Source: Alphaproteobacteria bacterium (lineage in GTDB: Bacteria; Pseudomonadota; Alphaproteobacteria; RF32; CAG-239). From it: 50,235 bases of DNA. This document shows positions 26,183-36,216 of the stretch, in pieces. Position 1 is the first letter of the stretch; each line of letters begins with the position of its first letter. Below the pieces are notes generated by a model. It made no database searches. It was not told the DNA's origin and saw only the letters and a list, made by a program, of their open reading frames with translations. Both the position numbers and the translations under genes were made by a program. The DNA is taken from assembly GCA_017528205.1 (NCBI GenBank), contig JAFXPE010000034.1:1-50235 (forward strand), given 5' to 3'.

Positions 26183-26196
26183 AGTAAAATCTCCGC

Positions 26197-26736
26197 TTAT
26201 TTCTTGTAAGGCAAGTTAAACGATGTCAGCAAGAATTTTGCTTCTTCGTCTGTTTTTGCAGTTGTACAAATAACAACATCAAGACCTCTGACTTCATCTA
26301 CTTTTTCGTAGTTGATTTCAGGGAAAATGATTTGTTCCTTAATACCGAAAGCGAAGTTGCCTTTGCCATCGAAGTTCTTACCGGTAATACCGTGGAAGTC
26401 GCGAATACGCGGCAACGCCATATTTATCAGTCTTTCCAAGAATTCATACATTCTGTCGGAACGCAAAGTAACTTTGCAACCGATCGGCATACCTTCTCTT
26501 AACTTAAAGGTAGCGATAGACTTGCGAGCCTTGGTCATAACCGGTTGTTGACCGGAAATAGCCGCCAACTCTTCCATTGCGGATGTTACCTTTTTCTTAT
26601 CGGTAACAGCGTCGCCGACACCCATGTTCAAAACGATTTTCGTCAGCTTAGGAACCTCATGTGGATTTTTGTAACCGAATTTTTCCACAAGAGATTTCTT
26701 TATGACGTCGTTATATAAAGTTTCAAAATTAGTCAT
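26197..26736 (-). CDS. rplE: 50S ribosomal protein L5
   Basis: 179 aa from the ATG at 26736 ([10 protein letters not shown]). The ATG at 26751 overlaps the sequence GGGAGA that serves as the ribosome binding site, so the downstream start is better and gives the usual length. Contains [33 protein letters not shown] and [20 protein letters not shown]. Binds 5S rRNA with L18. Confidence 0.97.
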   Translation of the reverse strand: MTNFETLYNDVIKKSLVEKFGYKNPHEVPKLTKIVLNMGVGDAVTDKKKVTSAMEELAAISGQQPVMTKARKSIATFKLREGMPIGCKVTLRSDRMYEFLERLINMALPRIRDFHGITGKNFDGKGNFAFGIKEQIIFPEINYEKVDEVRGLDVVICTTAKTDEEAKFLLTSFNLPYKK

Positions 26737-26750
26737 AAAATTTTCTCCCA

Positions 26751-27059
26751 TTAATCGATTACATCACCGGTTTTGCGAGCCACACGAACCTTTTTACCGT
26801 CAACTGTCTTATAGCCGACTTTCGTTGCCTTGCCATCTTTAACAATGGCAACATTAGAAACGTGAATAGCTGCTTCTTTAGAAACAATTCCGCCCGGATT
26901 GCTTTGTGACGGTTTTGTGTGGCGCTTAACCATATTCAAACCTTCAACAACAACTTTGCTTTCCTTCGGCAGAGCTTGTTTTACAACGCCGGTTTTACCC
27001 TTGTCGTCACCCGACAAAATGATAACCGTATCGTTCTTTTTAATTTTCATTTTAGGCAT
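26751..27059 (-). CDS. rplX: 50S ribosomal protein L24
   Basis: 102 aa with the KOW motif ([26 protein letters not shown]). One of the two assembly-initiator proteins of the 50S subunit. Start codon overlaps the rplN stop (TAATG); GGAGGT 6 nt upstream supports it. Confidence 0.97.
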   Translation of the reverse strand: MPKMKIKKNDTVIILSGDDKGKTGVVKQALPKESKVVVEGLNMVKRHTKPSQSNPGGIVSKEAAIHVSNVAIVKDGKATKVGYKTVDGKKVRVARKTGDVID

Positions 27060-27427
27060 TACAATACCTCCGGTGCTAATGAAATGATTTTCATAAATTT
27101 CTTTGCACGCAATTCTCTCGTAACAGGGCCAAAGATACGAGTACCAATCGGCTCACCGTCTTTGTTGATTAAAACTGCGGCATTACTGTCAAAACGGATA
27201 ACACTTCCGTCCTTGCGGCGAATATCACTGGCCGTTCTAACAATAACGGCTTTGTAAACATCACCCTTTTTAACGTGCCCTCTCGGCAACGCATCTTGTA
27301 TTGCTACAACGATAACATCACCGACAGAAGCCGTCTTTCTCTTGGAACCACCAAGAACCTTGATGCACTGCACCTGACGTGCGCCGGAATTATCAGCAAC
27401 ATCTAGGTTGGTTTGCATTTGTATCAT
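27059..27427 (-). CDS. rplN: 50S ribosomal protein L14
   Basis: 122 aa, exact family length. Begins [21 protein letters not shown] and contains [15 protein letters not shown] and [14 protein letters not shown]. At the subunit interface near L19 and the binding site of RsfS. Follows rpsQ by 18 bp. Confidence 0.98.
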   Translation of the reverse strand: MIQMQTNLDVADNSGARQVQCIKVLGGSKRKTASVGDVIVVAIQDALPRGHVKKGDVYKAVIVRTASDIRRKDGSVIRFDSNAAVLINKDGEPIGTRIFGPVTRELRAKKFMKIISLAPEVL

Positions 27428-27445
27428 TTTTTTATTCCTTCTTTA

Positions 27446-27685
27446 TTAGGCGTTATCTGACGAAATAACAGTCCAAGATTTGTGCTTGGAAATCGGACGG
27501 CATTCTTCAATAGAAACCTGATCCCCGACCTTGTACTGATTGTTTTCATCGTGAGCGGCAAATTTCTTACTCTTCTTCACGAACTTTTTATAAACCGGAT
27601 GCATAACCTGACGCTCTACACTGACCACGACAGTTTTATCCTGTTTATCACTTACAACAACACCTTGAAGAATTCTCTTAGGCAT
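27446..27685 (-). CDS. rpsQ: 30S ribosomal protein S17
   Basis: 79 aa from the ATG at 27685 ([21 protein letters not shown]) with AGGAG upstream; the longer frame from 27721 overlaps rpmC and is rejected. Contains [19 protein letters not shown] and [14 protein letters not shown]. Early 16S rRNA binder. Confidence 0.97.
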   Translation of the reverse strand: MPKRILQGVVVSDKQDKTVVVSVERQVMHPVYKKFVKKSKKFAAHDENNQYKVGDQVSIEECRPISKHKSWTVISSDNA

Positions 27686-27695
27686 ATTCTTTCTC

Positions 27696-27893
27696 CTAAC
27701 TATTCTTCTTGCGCTCAGCAATGAGCGTGTTGATTTTGGCTACATCACGACGAACTTTGCGAATGTTCGAAACATTCTCCAGTTGGCCTGTGGACTGTTG
27801 AATACGCAAATTAGCCTGCTCTTTTTTGCATTCAAGCAACTTGCTTTCCAATTCATCAATCGTCATAGCGCGTAAATCTTTAGTTTTAACCAT
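27696..27893 (-). CDS. rpmC: 50S ribosomal protein L29
   Basis: 65 aa helical hairpin protein: [19 protein letters not shown], then [18 protein letters not shown]. Located at the polypeptide exit tunnel near L23. Starts on the last base of the rplP stop (TAATG). Confidence 0.96.
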   Translation of the reverse strand: MVKTKDLRAMTIDELESKLLECKKEQANLRIQQSTGQLENVSNIRKVRRDVAKINTLIAERKKNS

Positions 27894-28327
27894 TATGCGT
27901 CTCCTTTAACGATATCAGAGTTCAAACGCTTTACAAACTTGCACTTAACCGGCAATTTTGCGGCGCCCAGTTCAAAAGCTTTGCGAGCAGTTTCTTCAGA
28001 AACACCCGTAACTTCAAACATAATGCGACCCGGTTTTACTCTGGCTACCCAAAATTCGATAGCACCCTTACCTTTACCCATACGTACTTCGGCCGGTTTA
28101 TCCGATACCGGTACATCAGGGAAAATTCTGATCCACAGCTTTCCGGCTCTCTGCATCTGACGCGTAATTGCACGACGAGCTGCCTCGATTTGACGTGCCG
28201 TTACACGGTCAGGAGTCAAAGCCTTCAAACCATATAAACCGAAATTTAATTCAGATCCACCTTTAGCCATGCCGTGAATACGACCTTTATGCTGCTTGTG
28301 GAATTTCAAACGTTTTGGACTTAACAT
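27893..28327 (-). CDS. rplP: 50S ribosomal protein L16
   Basis: 144 aa (usual 136-138; slight C-terminal extension). Begins [19 protein letters not shown] and includes [22 protein letters not shown] and [17 protein letters not shown]. Near the A-site and peptidyl transferase centre. 18 bp after rpsC. Confidence 0.97.
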   Translation of the reverse strand: MLSPKRLKFHKQHKGRIHGMAKGGSELNFGLYGLKALTPDRVTARQIEAARRAITRQMQRAGKLWIRIFPDVPVSDKPAEVRMGKGKGAIEFWVARVKPGRIMFEVTGVSEETARKAFELGAAKLPVKCKFVKRLNSDIVKGDA

Positions 28328-28345
28328 TTCTCTAACCTCGCGTTA

Positions 28346-29017
28346 TTACTTTTGTTCAGTCAACTTCTTGTCTTGCGCCATCGGATCATGAGTCATAATT
28401 TCACCCTTATAAATCCATACTTTAACGCCGCAAGCGCCGTAAGTTGTATGAGCTGTTGAGGTTGCATAGTCAATATCCGCACGCAATGTGTGCAAAGGCA
28501 CGCGGCCTTCACGATAGTATTCGGTTCTGGCAATTTCAGCACCGCCTAAACGGCCGCTGCAACAAACCTTAATACCTTCTGCACCCAAACGCAAAGCAGA
28601 CTGCATAACTCTTTTCATTGCTCTACGGAAAGATACACGTCTTTCCAACTGTTGTGCAACAGAATCAGCAACCAACTTAGCATCCAGCTCCGGTTTTCTT
28701 ACTTCTACGATGTTCAATTGAACTTCGGAAGCCGTCAATTTTTGAATGTCTTTTCTTACATTCTCGATATCTTGCCCCTTCTTGCCAATTACAACACCCG
28801 GTCTGGCAGAATGAATGGTAACTCTTGCCTTTTTAGCCGAACGTTCGATAACAATTTGGCTAATGCCGGCTTGAGCCAATTTTTCATTCAAAAATTTCTT
28901 AATTTTCAGATCTTCGTGGAGATAGTCAGTAAACTTGTCATTATCAGCATACCAACGAGAGTCCCAAGTGCGATTTACACCTAAACGAAGACTGGTAGGA
29001 TTAACTTTCTGTCCCAT
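28346..29017 (-). CDS. rpsC: 30S ribosomal protein S3
   Basis: 223 aa. Starts [22 protein letters not shown] domain with [19 protein letters not shown]-terminal [20 protein letters not shown]. Lines the mRNA entry channel and has helicase-related activity with S4. 4 bp after rplV. Confidence 0.98.
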   Translation of the reverse strand: MGQKVNPTSLRLGVNRTWDSRWYADNDKFTDYLHEDLKIKKFLNEKLAQAGISQIVIERSAKKARVTIHSARPGVVIGKKGQDIENVRKDIQKLTASEVQLNIVEVRKPELDAKLVADSVAQQLERRVSFRRAMKRVMQSALRLGAEGIKVCCSGRLGGAEIARTEYYREGRVPLHTLRADIDYATSTAHTTYGACGVKVWIYKGEIMTHDPMAQDKKLTEQK

Positions 29018-29021
29018 TTAT

Positions 29022-29372
29022 TTACTCCCCACGCTCTGAAACAACGATGGTCATGCTTGAAAACGGCTTCAAAATACGAGCGCTTCTTCCGCGACCACGC
29101 GCATTCATACGTTTCATTACAATACCCTTACCGACATAAGCTTCGCTTACAACGAGCTTGTCGATATTCATATTATGATTATTTTCAGCATTGGAAATTG
29201 CAGATTGCAACAATTCCAAAGCAACTTTTGCGATTCTCTTCTTCGAGAAGCTTAATTCGGCAACCGCCTTTTCAACCTTCAAACCACGAATGGTTTGAGC
29301 TACCAAGTTCAACTTGCGCGAACTGGTTCTGATTGAGCGGCATACAGCCTTTGCTTGTTTTTCGTTTGCCAT
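29022..29372 (-). CDS. rplV: 50S ribosomal protein L22
   Basis: 116 aa. [20 protein letters not shown] at the N-terminus and the loop region [20 protein letters not shown] that reaches into the exit tunnel. 2 bp after rpsS. Confidence 0.97.
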   Translation of the reverse strand: MANEKQAKAVCRSIRTSSRKLNLVAQTIRGLKVEKAVAELSFSKKRIAKVALELLQSAISNAENNHNMNIDKLVVSEAYVGKGIVMKRMNARGRGRSARILKPFSSMTIVVSERGE

Positions 29373-29374
29373 AA

Positions 29375-29650
29375 TTAACCTCTCTTCGCTGTTTCTTTGG
29401 TATGACCGTAGAAGGTACGCGTCGGAGCAAATTCACCGAACTTGTGGCCGACCATATCTTCGGTAACCAATACCGGAATAAATTTATGTCCGTTGTGAAC
29501 GCCAAATGTTAAACCCACAAATTGCGGCAACATTGTCGAACGACGAGACCAAATTTTAATCACTTCATTACGGCTAGAATTTCTAGCAGCGTCAGCTTTC
29601 TTCAGAAGATAGCCATCAACAAAAGGTCCTTTCCATACAGAACGAGTCAT
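29375..29650 (-). CDS. rpsS: 30S ribosomal protein S19
   Basis: 91 aa. [39 protein letters not shown] and [20 protein letters not shown] are diagnostic. It pairs with S13 in the 30S head. 15 bp after rplB. Confidence 0.98.
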   Translation of the reverse strand: MTRSVWKGPFVDGYLLKKADAARNSSRNEVIKIWSRRSTMLPQFVGLTFGVHNGHKFIPVLVTEDMVGHKFGEFAPTRTFYGHTKETAKRG

Positions 29651-29665
29651 TAGCTTTTCTCCTTA

Positions 29666-30499
29666 TTAATTCTTGTTATCATGACGAGATCTCATAATAA
29701 AGCGATCTGTCTTCTTGTTAGAACGTGTCTTGGCACCCTTAGTCGGTTTACCCCAAGGTGTAACCGGATGACGACCACCCGACGTACGACCTTCACCACC
29801 GCCAAGCGGGTGATCAACCGGGTTCATCGCCACACCACGAGAAACCGGACGGTTTCCGAGCCAACGATTACGGCCGGCTTTGCCAAGAGATATATTCTGG
29901 TTATCCGGATTGGAAACAGCACCGACTGTTGCCAAACATTCTTCACGAACAATGCGGAGTTCGCCAGAGTTCAACTTCAATTGAACATAACCGGCATCTT
30001 TACCGACAACCTGAGCATAGCAACCGGCAGAACGAACCAATTGTCCGCCTTTACCAGCTTTCAGCTCAACGTTGTGTACAATCGTACCAACCGGCATATT
30101 CTTTAAAGGCATTGCATTGCCCGGCTTAATATCTGCCTTAGAAGCAGAAATGATTTTATCGCCGGACTTCAGTCTTTGCGGAGCCAAAATATAAGCCTTT
30201 TCGCCGTCGCTGTAGCTAACTAAAGCAATAAACGCCGTACGATTCGGATCATATTCGATTCTTTCGACTGTTGCCTCACAATCAAATTTATTACGCTTGA
30301 AGTCAATCACACGATAGCTGCGCTTGTGACCGCCACCGATACGACGACTTGTAACGTGTCCATAGTTATCACGCCCACCGGTCTTAGAAAGACCTTTTGT
30401 TAAACTCTTTTCAGGCTTGCCCTTGTATAACTCGCTTTTATCAACGAGAATCAGTTGGCGACGTCCTGCAGATGTGGGCTTATATGTATTCAAAGCCAT
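29666..30499 (-). CDS. rplB: 50S ribosomal protein L2
   Basis: 277 aa. Contains [36 protein letters not shown] and the catalytic-centre-proximal [20 protein letters not shown]. Needed for subunit association and peptidyl transferase activity. 2 bp after rplW. Confidence 0.98.
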   Translation of the reverse strand: MALNTYKPTSAGRRQLILVDKSELYKGKPEKSLTKGLSKTGGRDNYGHVTSRRIGGGHKRSYRVIDFKRNKFDCEATVERIEYDPNRTAFIALVSYSDGEKAYILAPQRLKSGDKIISASKADIKPGNAMPLKNMPVGTIVHNVELKAGKGGQLVRSAGCYAQVVGKDAGYVQLKLNSGELRIVREECLATVGAVSNPDNQNISLGKAGRNRWLGNRPVSRGVAMNPVDHPLGGGEGRTSGGRHPVTPWGKPTKGAKTRSNKKTDRFIMRSRHDNKN

Positions 30500-30501
30500 G
30501 A

Positions 30502-30816
30502 TTAAATTCCTGTTGTAACATCAATGTTTTGACCATCGGCAAGGGTAATAATCGCCTTCTTGTAGTCTGAGCGTTGGCCCATATGACCTCTGAAGCTCTT
30601 CGCCTTACCAAATTGTTTAATGGTATTTACCTTAGTAACTTTAACGTTGAAAATTGCCTCAACGGCAGCCTTAACGTCTTCTTTGGTTGCTGATAAAGGT
30701 ATTCTGAATACCACTTTTCCAGCTTCCGATGAAATCATAGATTTTTCGGTAATTACCGGACGAACCAATGTATCATACATTGCTGCAGTTACATTGTTTG
30801 ATTTGTTCTTAGCCAT
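30502..30816 (-). CDS. rplW: 50S ribosomal protein L23
   Basis: 104 aa. [15 protein letters not shown] at the N-terminus and [21 protein letters not shown] in the middle. Docking site for trigger factor and SRP at the tunnel exit. Overlaps the end of rplD by 8 nt (ATGGCTAA). Confidence 0.97.
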   Translation of the reverse strand: MAKNKSNNVTAAMYDTLVRPVITEKSMISSEAGKVVFRIPLSATKEDVKAAVEAIFNVKVTKVNTIKQFGKAKSFRGHMGQRSDYKKAIITLADGQNIDVTTGI

Positions 30817-31432
30817 TTAATCTCTCCTCTAAGCAACTTACTGCATCTTTTGTTAATACCAATTTGTCCTTCTTTAAGATATCATATACGTTGGCGCCGA
30901 TTGTCGGAAGAATATCAACTCCTTCGATATTGCGGCTGGCAAGCGCAAAATTGATATCTACTTCCTTACCGTCAATGATTAAGCAGTTTGTCCATCCGCA
31001 AGCAGCCAATTTTGCTTTCAAATCTTTAGTTTTTGGAGCAGACAGCTTTGCTTCATCAATAACAATAAGGTTACCCTCTTTCGCTTTCGCGGAAAGAGCG
31101 GTCTTCAGACCGAGTTTTCTGAATTTTTTGGTCAAATCAAAAGAGTGATCTCTCACAATCGGACCAAAAACTACACCACCCTTACGGAATTGAGCGCCCT
31201 TTCTGGAACCTTGACGCGCATTACCCGAACCTTTTTGTTTGAACGGTTTAGACGGTGTCAAAGCCACATCGGAGCGACCTTTCGTTGCGTGGTTGCCGCT
31301 TTGCAATCTGGCCAACTGCCAAGTTACAACGCGTTGTAAAATGTCTGAACGAACTTCCAAACCGTAAATCGAGTCATTGAGTTCGATCGTGCCGACATTT
31401 TTATTTTCTAAATTTAAGATGTCCTGTTTCAT
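30809..31432 (-). CDS. rplD: 50S ribosomal protein L4
   Basis: 207 aa. Contains [20 protein letters not shown], the loop that enters the exit tunnel, and [20 protein letters not shown]. In enteric bacteria L4 also controls the S10 operon; the leader here shows a hairpin but no proven L4 site. AAGGA precedes the ATG; 15 bp after rplC. Confidence 0.97.
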   Translation of the reverse strand: MKQDILNLENKNVGTIELNDSIYGLEVRSDILQRVVTWQLARLQSGNHATKGRSDVALTPSKPFKQKGSGNARQGSRKGAQFRKGGVVFGPIVRDHSFDLTKKFRKLGLKTALSAKAKEGNLIVIDEAKLSAPKTKDLKAKLAACGWTNCLIIDGKEVDINFALASRNIEGVDILPTIGANVYDILKKDKLVLTKDAVSCLEERLNG

Positions 31433-31447
31433 TTCTTTATCCTTAAA

Positions 31448-32170
31448 CTATTCTGCATTTTCAACCGGAGCTTCGGTTGTGGCAACAGGTTCATCAACTT
31501 TCTTCAATCCGGCAGGCATCGGTAAAGCAACAGTAGCCGGCTTTTTAACCGCATCGGTAATTCTTACCCATGTGTTTTCAGAGCCCGGAACGCCGCCCTT
31601 AACCATAATCAGGCCTCTGGCAGAATCAACCGAAACAACTTTCAGGTTTTGAACGGTAACCCGCTCAGCACCCATATGTCCGGCCATTTTCTTACCCTTA
31701 AAGACCTTACCCGGATCTTGTCTTTGTCCTGTAGAACCGTGAGAACGGTGAGAAATAGATACACCGTGTGTTGCTTCCAAACCGGCAAAGTTGTAGCGCT
31801 TCATAACGCCGGCAAAACCCTTACCGTTTGATGTTGCGCAAACGTCAACATATTGACCGGCAACAAAGTGTTCCACAGACAATTCCGAGCCGACATTCAA
31901 TAAGCAGTCGTCAGAAACTCTAAATTCCCACAACTTCTTTTTCGGCTCAACTTTAGCCTTTGCAAAATATCCCTTCATCGGCTTGCTTACGTTTTTGGCT
32001 TTTACAGCGCCGGTACCCAATTGTACGGCATTGTATCCGTCTTTTTCGGCAGTCTTAACATTAACTACCTGCAAACCTTCAACACTTAAAACCGTTACCG
32101 GAACATGAGTTCCATCGGCTTGAAAAATGCGGGACATTCCTAATTTTTTTGCGATTAGACCAGTACGCAT
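31448..32170 (-). CDS. rplC: 50S ribosomal protein L3
   Basis: 240 aa. Contains [42 protein letters not shown] and [18 protein letters not shown]. About 30 residues longer than enteric L3 because of an Ala/Glu-rich C-terminal tail ([12 protein letters not shown]). The tail is after the conserved fold. Follows rpsJ by 59 bp. Confidence 0.97.
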   Translation of the reverse strand: MRTGLIAKKLGMSRIFQADGTHVPVTVLSVEGLQVVNVKTAEKDGYNAVQLGTGAVKAKNVSKPMKGYFAKAKVEPKKKLWEFRVSDDCLLNVGSELSVEHFVAGQYVDVCATSNGKGFAGVMKRYNFAGLEATHGVSISHRSHGSTGQRQDPGKVFKGKKMAGHMGAERVTVQNLKVVSVDSARGLIMVKGGVPGSENTWVRITDAVKKPATVALPMPAGLKKVDEPVATTEAPVENAE

Positions 32171-32229
32171 TATTATTTTTCCTTTTCTTAATAGGTTGAC
32201 AACTCTTTTAAAGCGCCAACATTAATTTA

Positions 32230-32538
32230 TTACAATTTGATTTCGACATTAACACCGGCAGCCAAATCAAGCTTCATCAAAGCATCAACGGTTTGCGGTG
32301 TCGGATTAACAATATCCAAAAGTCTTTTGTGTGTGCGGATTTCGAACTGCTCACGAGATTTTTTATCAACGTGCGGCGAACGATTCACCGTAAACTTTTC
32401 GATTTTGTTAGGCAGAGGTATCGGGCCTCTTACGCTGGCGCCCGTTCTTTTGGCAGTGTGCACGATTTCCGTGGTGGATAAATCAAGCAATCTGTGATCA
32501 AAAGCCTTCAGGCGAATTCGTATATTTTGTGTTTCCAT
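32230..32538 (-). CDS. rpsJ: 30S ribosomal protein S10 (NusE)
   Basis: 102 aa, standard. [21 protein letters not shown], then [22 protein letters not shown] and [20 protein letters not shown]. It is a ribosomal protein and also NusE in antitermination complexes with NusB. It is the first gene of the superoperon; the str genes (fusA, tuf) that often precede it are absent, and a promoter lies about 165 bp upstream. Confidence 0.98.
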   Translation of the reverse strand: METQNIRIRLKAFDHRLLDLSTTEIVHTAKRTGASVRGPIPLPNKIEKFTVNRSPHVDKKSREQFEIRTHKRLLDIVNPTPQTVDALMKLDLAAGVNVEIKL

Positions 32539-32564
32539 TTTATACTTTTCCTATAACTAAACAG

Positions 32565-32586
32565 CAAAAAACACCATCAATGGTAT
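32565..32586 (-). terminator. Terminator-like hairpin in the rpsJ leader
   Basis: On the minus strand ATACCAT-TG-ATGGTGT is followed by TTTTTT, about 30 nt before the rpsJ start. It may be an attenuator. The stem is short (5-6 bp), so this is tentative. Confidence 0.4.
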
Positions 32587-32703
32587 CCCCTGCCATCTAA
32601 AATTTGTTAAAATCTGCAAACGCTTTCGCAACAAAGGTTTGCGCTATATTTTATATTTGCTTCGCTGCGAGGTAAACCCTCTCAAAACAATTGTTGTAGC
32701 GCG

Positions 32704-32732
32704 CTTATAACACAACAAAAACTTAAATGCAA
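32704..32732 (-). promoter_or_regulatory. Promoter of the ribosomal superoperon
   Basis: Minus strand: -35 TTGCAT, 17-nt spacer, -10 TATAAG, giving a leader of about 160 nt before rpsJ. Confidence 0.65.
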
Positions 32733-32941
32733 GCAAAAAATTAAAAAAATTTTAAAAAAACGACAGAATCGCTATTGAGTCAAATTCGAGTCTAAAATTT
32801 GGTCAACGATTCTGTTTTCCACAACTCTTTAATCCCAAATTTTCTTTGATTTAGAGTTTTATTTGTATTTTATTTTTCTTTTTAGTTGTATTTTATCTTT
32901 TATTAGTTTATAAATTACAAAAAAACAACTTAGAGGTTATC

Positions 32942-33223
32942 ATGTTAAAGCAAATGAACCGCGTTATCTCTGTTTATAATAAAAAAACCAGTATGCGCCT
33001 AACCGATATAGAATGGTGCATTCTCGACGAAATCTGCTTCTCCGAAAAGTTAAAACGCAAAATATTGCTGGAAAAAATCAGTTGCTGTCACAGCGATTGC
33101 CTGAAACTTACACCGGCCGTGCGCTTGTTTTCTTTGCTTTATTTATATTCGCGTTGCAAAAAGAAAAACGAGGCGTTTTCTCAGTCGAACATTCTGGAAA
33201 ACACCCTCGAAAAATTGCTGTGA
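32942..33223 (+). CDS. Hypothetical protein, 93 aa
   Basis: The ribosome binding site AGAGG stands 7 nt before the ATG. Basic, helical protein with five cysteines (CCHSDC in the middle, SRCKKK later). No recognised family, signal peptide or membrane helix. It is convergent with trmB, 15 bp apart. Function unknown. Confidence 0.65.
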   Translation: MLKQMNRVISVYNKKTSMRLTDIEWCILDEICFSEKLKRKILLEKISCCHSDCLKLTPAVRLFSLLYLYSRCKKKNEAFSQSNILENTLEKLL

Positions 33224-33238
33224 AATTGCAAAAATAAA

Positions 33239-33964
33239 TTACACACGTTCAAATTCAAAAAACACCGGGCGCCGCCCCTCGCGTATCGCCTTGCGCTGAT
33301 ATTTGGTTTCAGCCCAATCTGCCGGCGGATTCCGCCAATCATCGGAACACTTTGCAGTCCAGCGAAAATCCGGATTTTTATGCATAACATCCAAGGTCCA
33401 TTTCTTATAAATCGGGTGATCAGTTGCCACTTGCAATATGCCGCCTTTTTTCAATAAACGCGACAATTCCCGCAAATTATCGGGATTAATGAAACGCCGT
33501 TCGGCGTGCCGATTTTTTGGCCACGGGTCCGGAAACAACAGATAAATTTTATCAAAAGAGGCGTCAGGAAGTGCCGCAAACAACAACCGCACATCGTCAT
33601 CAAAAATTCGCACGTTATCCGCTCTGTCCGATAACAGTTTAACTTCTTGGGCCAAATCGCTATCGTTTCCCTCTTTCAGGCCGGTCATCAGCGACAACAG
33701 ATGAGCCACCCCGTTACGATAAACCTCAACGCCGATAAAACCGGTATCCGGCTGTCTTTGCGACAGAGTTGCCAAATGGTCGCCGTCACCAAAACCGATT
33801 TCCAGACTATACCGCTGTTTCGGAGTTGCAAAGCATTCCGCCGGAGCAAATTTTTTCTCTGCGCTCAATAAAATCTGTGGCAAAAAATTATCCAAAAGAA
33901 AACTCTTGGCTTTATGAATTACCCGCCCTTTTCGTCTTCCGAAAAATTTTGGTTTTTCGTTCAC
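33239..33964 (-). CDS. trmB: tRNA (guanine-N7-)-methyltransferase
   Basis: 241 aa, class I SAM-dependent methyltransferase that makes m7G46 in the variable loop of tRNA. SAM-binding motif EIGFGDGDH at residues 55-63, EVYRNGVAHLL motif, and the family hallmark FPDPWPKNRHAERR at about 144-157. C-terminal TKYQRKAIREGRRPVFFEF is typical. It starts directly after the XRE regulator stop codon, so the two are co-transcribed. Confidence 0.96.
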   Translation of the reverse strand: MNEKPKFFGRRKGRVIHKAKSFLLDNFLPQILLSAEKKFAPAECFATPKQRYSLEIGFGDGDHLATLSQRQPDTGFIGVEVYRNGVAHLLSLMTGLKEGNDSDLAQEVKLLSDRADNVRIFDDDVRLLFAALPDASFDKIYLLFPDPWPKNRHAERRFINPDNLRELSRLLKKGGILQVATDHPIYKKWTLDVMHKNPDFRWTAKCSDDWRNPPADWAETKYQRKAIREGRRPVFFEFERV

Positions 33965-34474
33965 TTATTCATCCTCATCTTTTAATTTGCCGTCAACTCG
34001 CGCCAATCCGGCCGTAGACTTAGACAACGCTATCATCAAATCCAGCATTTGTTTTGCCACCGCTCGATTCGTAATTCTATAATAAGCGCGAACCAATTGC
34101 AATGTTTCTTCTTTTTTCATCGGATCATCATCAAAGCTGTTTTTTTGCTCCGATACTTTATATTCGCCGCCAAGCGGAGTTTGCAACATTCGCGGACTTT
34201 GCATCGCCACTTTGGCGTCCATATCCTCAAAGAAAAATCCCATCGGAACTTTCAGCACCCGGCTGATATCCCACAAACGGCTGGCACCCACGCGATTCAT
34301 ACCTTTTTCGTATTTCTGTACCTGTTGAAAAGTTAAACCCAGCATTTCGGCCATTTCTTGTTGCGTAATATGCAAAATCGTGCGACGCAGACGAATGCGC
34401 TTACCAACGTGTACATCAACCGGATTCGGCTCATTATCGTCAATTCTGCCTCTAATTGATTTTTTTTGTTTCAT
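33965..34474 (-). CDS. XRE-family transcriptional regulator
   Basis: 169 aa. The helix-turn-helix domain spans about residues 22-77 (VGKRIRLRRTILHITQQEMA, then GLTFQQVQKYEKGMNRVGAS). The LTFQQVQKYEKG...RVGASRLW pattern is that of the conserved alphaproteobacterial PraR/PhrR-type regulators. The C-terminal part is acidic and helical and may mediate dimerisation. A strong promoter lies just upstream and overlaps a small palindrome, consistent with autoregulation. The product's targets cannot be read from this window. Confidence 0.88.
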   Translation of the reverse strand: MKQKKSIRGRIDDNEPNPVDVHVGKRIRLRRTILHITQQEMAEMLGLTFQQVQKYEKGMNRVGASRLWDISRVLKVPMGFFFEDMDAKVAMQSPRMLQTPLGGEYKVSEQKNSFDDDPMKKEETLQLVRAYYRITNRAVAKQMLDLMIALSKSTAGLARVDGKLKDEDE

Positions 34475-34504
34475 AGTCCACCTCTTATAATTGAGTCATA
34501 AACA

Positions 34505-34545
34505 TATATAGCAATACACTTAATGGTTGTCAATTTTATAATGAC
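34505..34545 (-). promoter_or_regulatory. Promoter and possible operator of the XRE gene
   Basis: Minus strand: -35 TTGACA (34528-34533), 17-nt spacer, -10 TATATA (34505-34510). The inverted repeat GTCAnnnnnnnnnTGAC (34529-34545) overlaps the -35 and is a candidate autoregulatory site. Confidence 0.65.
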
Positions 34546-34978
34546 TTTTTAACAACGTCGGTGCTATATAAAATAACCAGCATATACAATATGTTATCAA
34601 AAACGCCGATATATTGTGATATATGTATTATATTCGAAAGCACAGGTTATTTTGCTAGCCAATTCAAGCCAAGAATTTATCGACGATATTTACGGAATAT
34701 ATGCGGTTTTGCTTTTGTTGATTGCTCTGTACATAGCCAGTTTGGCAGCGATTTATTTTTGCCAAGACCGCAAAATCAAGCTCATTACTTAACTTTCCAA
34801 ATTAAATTTTACACAGCACCATAAAGAGGCAATCGCAAAAATAGTTTCTTAACCGGCAGTAATTTTTCTGCAAATTCTTATTCGGATATATCTTTGTTTT
34901 CCGCTGTATATCCTTTGATATAAATTGCGCCGTACTTAAGATTAAAAATTATATTTTGCCTCACACAAAAAATAATGC
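34546..34978. other. Mostly non-coding stretch before tRNA-Pro
   Basis: AT-rich, with no confident gene. One possible small membrane protein is listed separately at 34652-34792. An 87-codon frame at 34561-34824 in another phase has unconvincing composition. Confidence 0.45.
34652..34792 (+). CDS. Possible small membrane protein, 46 aa, TTG start
   Basis: A short frame beginning at TTG (34652) with ACAGG upstream. It contains a strong hydrophobic segment, YAVLLLLIALYIASLAAIYF, and a basic end, CQDRKIKLIT. It resembles single-span small membrane proteins, but the non-ATG start and lack of known relatives leave it tentative. Confidence 0.3.
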   Translation: MLANSSQEFIDDIYGIYAVLLLLIALYIASLAAIYFCQDRKIKLIT

Positions 34979-35006
34979 TTGCAAATTAAAAAATATGGTG
35001 TAAATA
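34979..35006 (+). promoter_or_regulatory. Putative promoter of tRNA-Pro
   Basis: -35 TTGCAA, 16-nt spacer, -10 TAAATA, 13 nt before the tRNA. Confidence 0.5.
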
Positions 35007-35019
35007 TAGCCTTGGTCAG

Positions 35020-35096
35020 CGGGGTGTAGCTCAGCCTGGTAGAGCGCTTGGTTTGGGACCAAGATGTCGCGTGTTCGAATCTCGTCGCCCCGACCA
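35020..35096 (+). tRNA. tRNA-Pro (anticodon TGG)
   Basis: 77 nt. Acceptor CGGGGTG pairs with CGCCCCG (35086-35092), discriminator A and encoded CCA. Anticodon stem CTTGG/CCAAG with loop TTTGGGA gives TGG at 35054-35056. T loop TTCGAATC. A terminator follows. No second copy of its 3' end was seen in the window. Confidence 0.96.
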
Positions 35097-35103
35097 ACTG
35101 TTA

Positions 35104-35133
35104 ATACCTACCCTTTGCGGTGGGTATTTTTTT
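35104..35133 (+). terminator. Terminator after tRNA-Pro
   Basis: ATACCTACC (35104-35112) pairs with GGTGGGTAT (35119-35127), one G-T wobble, followed by TTTTTTT. Confidence 0.85.
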
Positions 35134-35415
35134 ATGCCGTGAAAACCCCGATTTTGCGGGATGTTTGCAAAAATTTGAAAAATGGTCTGGTCACGTATCT
35201 ATACGCTTTTTTATGAAAAATTCCTTGTTTGTACTAAAACGCCTGAAACGGTAGTGGAAAATCACTCTCTTTTTAATTCTTTGAATTTGCGATATAATTT
35301 CGCAACAATTGCAAAAACCTTCCGAAACGTGCCATATGCCCGGCAATCATATATCAAAGGCGAAACCGGATACCTTTAAATTAATGCAGTAAAAATAATG
35401 TAATGACATAATTCG
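35134..35415. other. Gene-free stretch before the promoter array
   Basis: No supported gene. A 65-codon frame at 35182-35379 has no ribosome binding site. A TATAAT at 35293-35298 lies here, but lacks the ACA spacing of the array units, so I do not count it. Confidence 0.45.
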
Positions 35416-35613
35416 CGTTTACATTTTTCACGTTTTTGAGTAGTTTTTTGGGTATAATCGGCGGTGGAGTGCGTAAATTTTTTGAATCGATGGTTTTATA
35501 CCCTTAAAAAGAGCAAATGACAAAAAATAATCCCTGTCTAATTTGTCATTGACATATTAGACCGTGACAATGCAAGCGTTTTATGTTACTTTTCTTGGTA
35601 TAATTCGGGAGAA

Positions 35614-35645
35614 ACGTGTGCGGATCAGTTTCCACACGTTTTTTT
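35614..35645 (+). terminator. Array unit 2 hairpin-terminator
   Basis: ACGTGTG and CACACGT pair, then a T-run. It begins only about 10 nt after the TATAAT of the unit. Confidence 0.7.
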
Positions 35646-35874
35646 CGTAAATGTAACAAAAAAATTGTCAGGACATAAAAGTACAAGACATTTTGATTAT
35701 TTTATGTTAGCTTTTCCTGTATAATTGGGAGAGAAAAGTATCAAGAAACAATAGGTTATGTTTTTCATGTGTCTAAAGCATACGGAACTGTCCACAAAAA
35801 AGATGTTGTTAACAAAAAAGTAGTTAACATTTTTGCCGTTTTTTGCTAGTTTTTTTGATATAATTCGGGAGAAG

Positions 35875-35904
35875 CGTGTGGGTATCAGATTTCGCACGTT
35901 TTTT
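35875..35904 (+). terminator. Array unit 4 hairpin-terminator
   Basis: CGTGTG pairs with CGCACG (one wobble), followed by TTTTTT. Confidence 0.65.
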
Positions 35905-36022
35905 CATTTTAAATGTGGTATAAATGTTAAAAATGATATCCACAAAAAATTTGTAGTTTACAAAAAAGGGGGTTTACATTTTTGCCATTTTTCACTACTT
36001 TTTCTGGTATAATTCGGGAGAA

Positions 36023-36053
36023 ACGTGTGAGGATCAGATTCCGCACGTTTTTT
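36023..36053 (+). terminator. Array unit 5 hairpin-terminator
   Basis: ACGTGTG pairs with CGCACGT (one wobble), followed by TTTTTT. Confidence 0.7.
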
Positions 36054-36216
36054 GCGTTTTAAATACCCTGAAGTTTTAACATAAAATTTGTCGCGACAAA
36101 ATAGTTCGCGACATTTTTGCCGCTTTATGCTATCTTGAACGGTATAATCGGTGGCGACGTATGAAAACTTCTAAAATCAATGCTTTATACTCTTAAAAGG
36201 TGTAAAACATACAAAA

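Noticed and set aside
34561..34824. 87-codon plus-strand frame
   Set aside because: Composition is poor and another phase of the same DNA encodes a more plausible hydrophobic peptide.
35293..35298. Extra TATAAT as an eighth array unit
   Set aside because: It lacks the ACA at 29 nt and the downstream signature.
35182..35379. 65-codon frame after tRNA-Pro
   Set aside because: No ribosome binding site or family resemblance.
35611..35700. Short peptide reading from GTG after GGGAG in array unit 2
   Set aside because: The same frame meets TGA at once in units 5 and 7, so the conservation is not coding.
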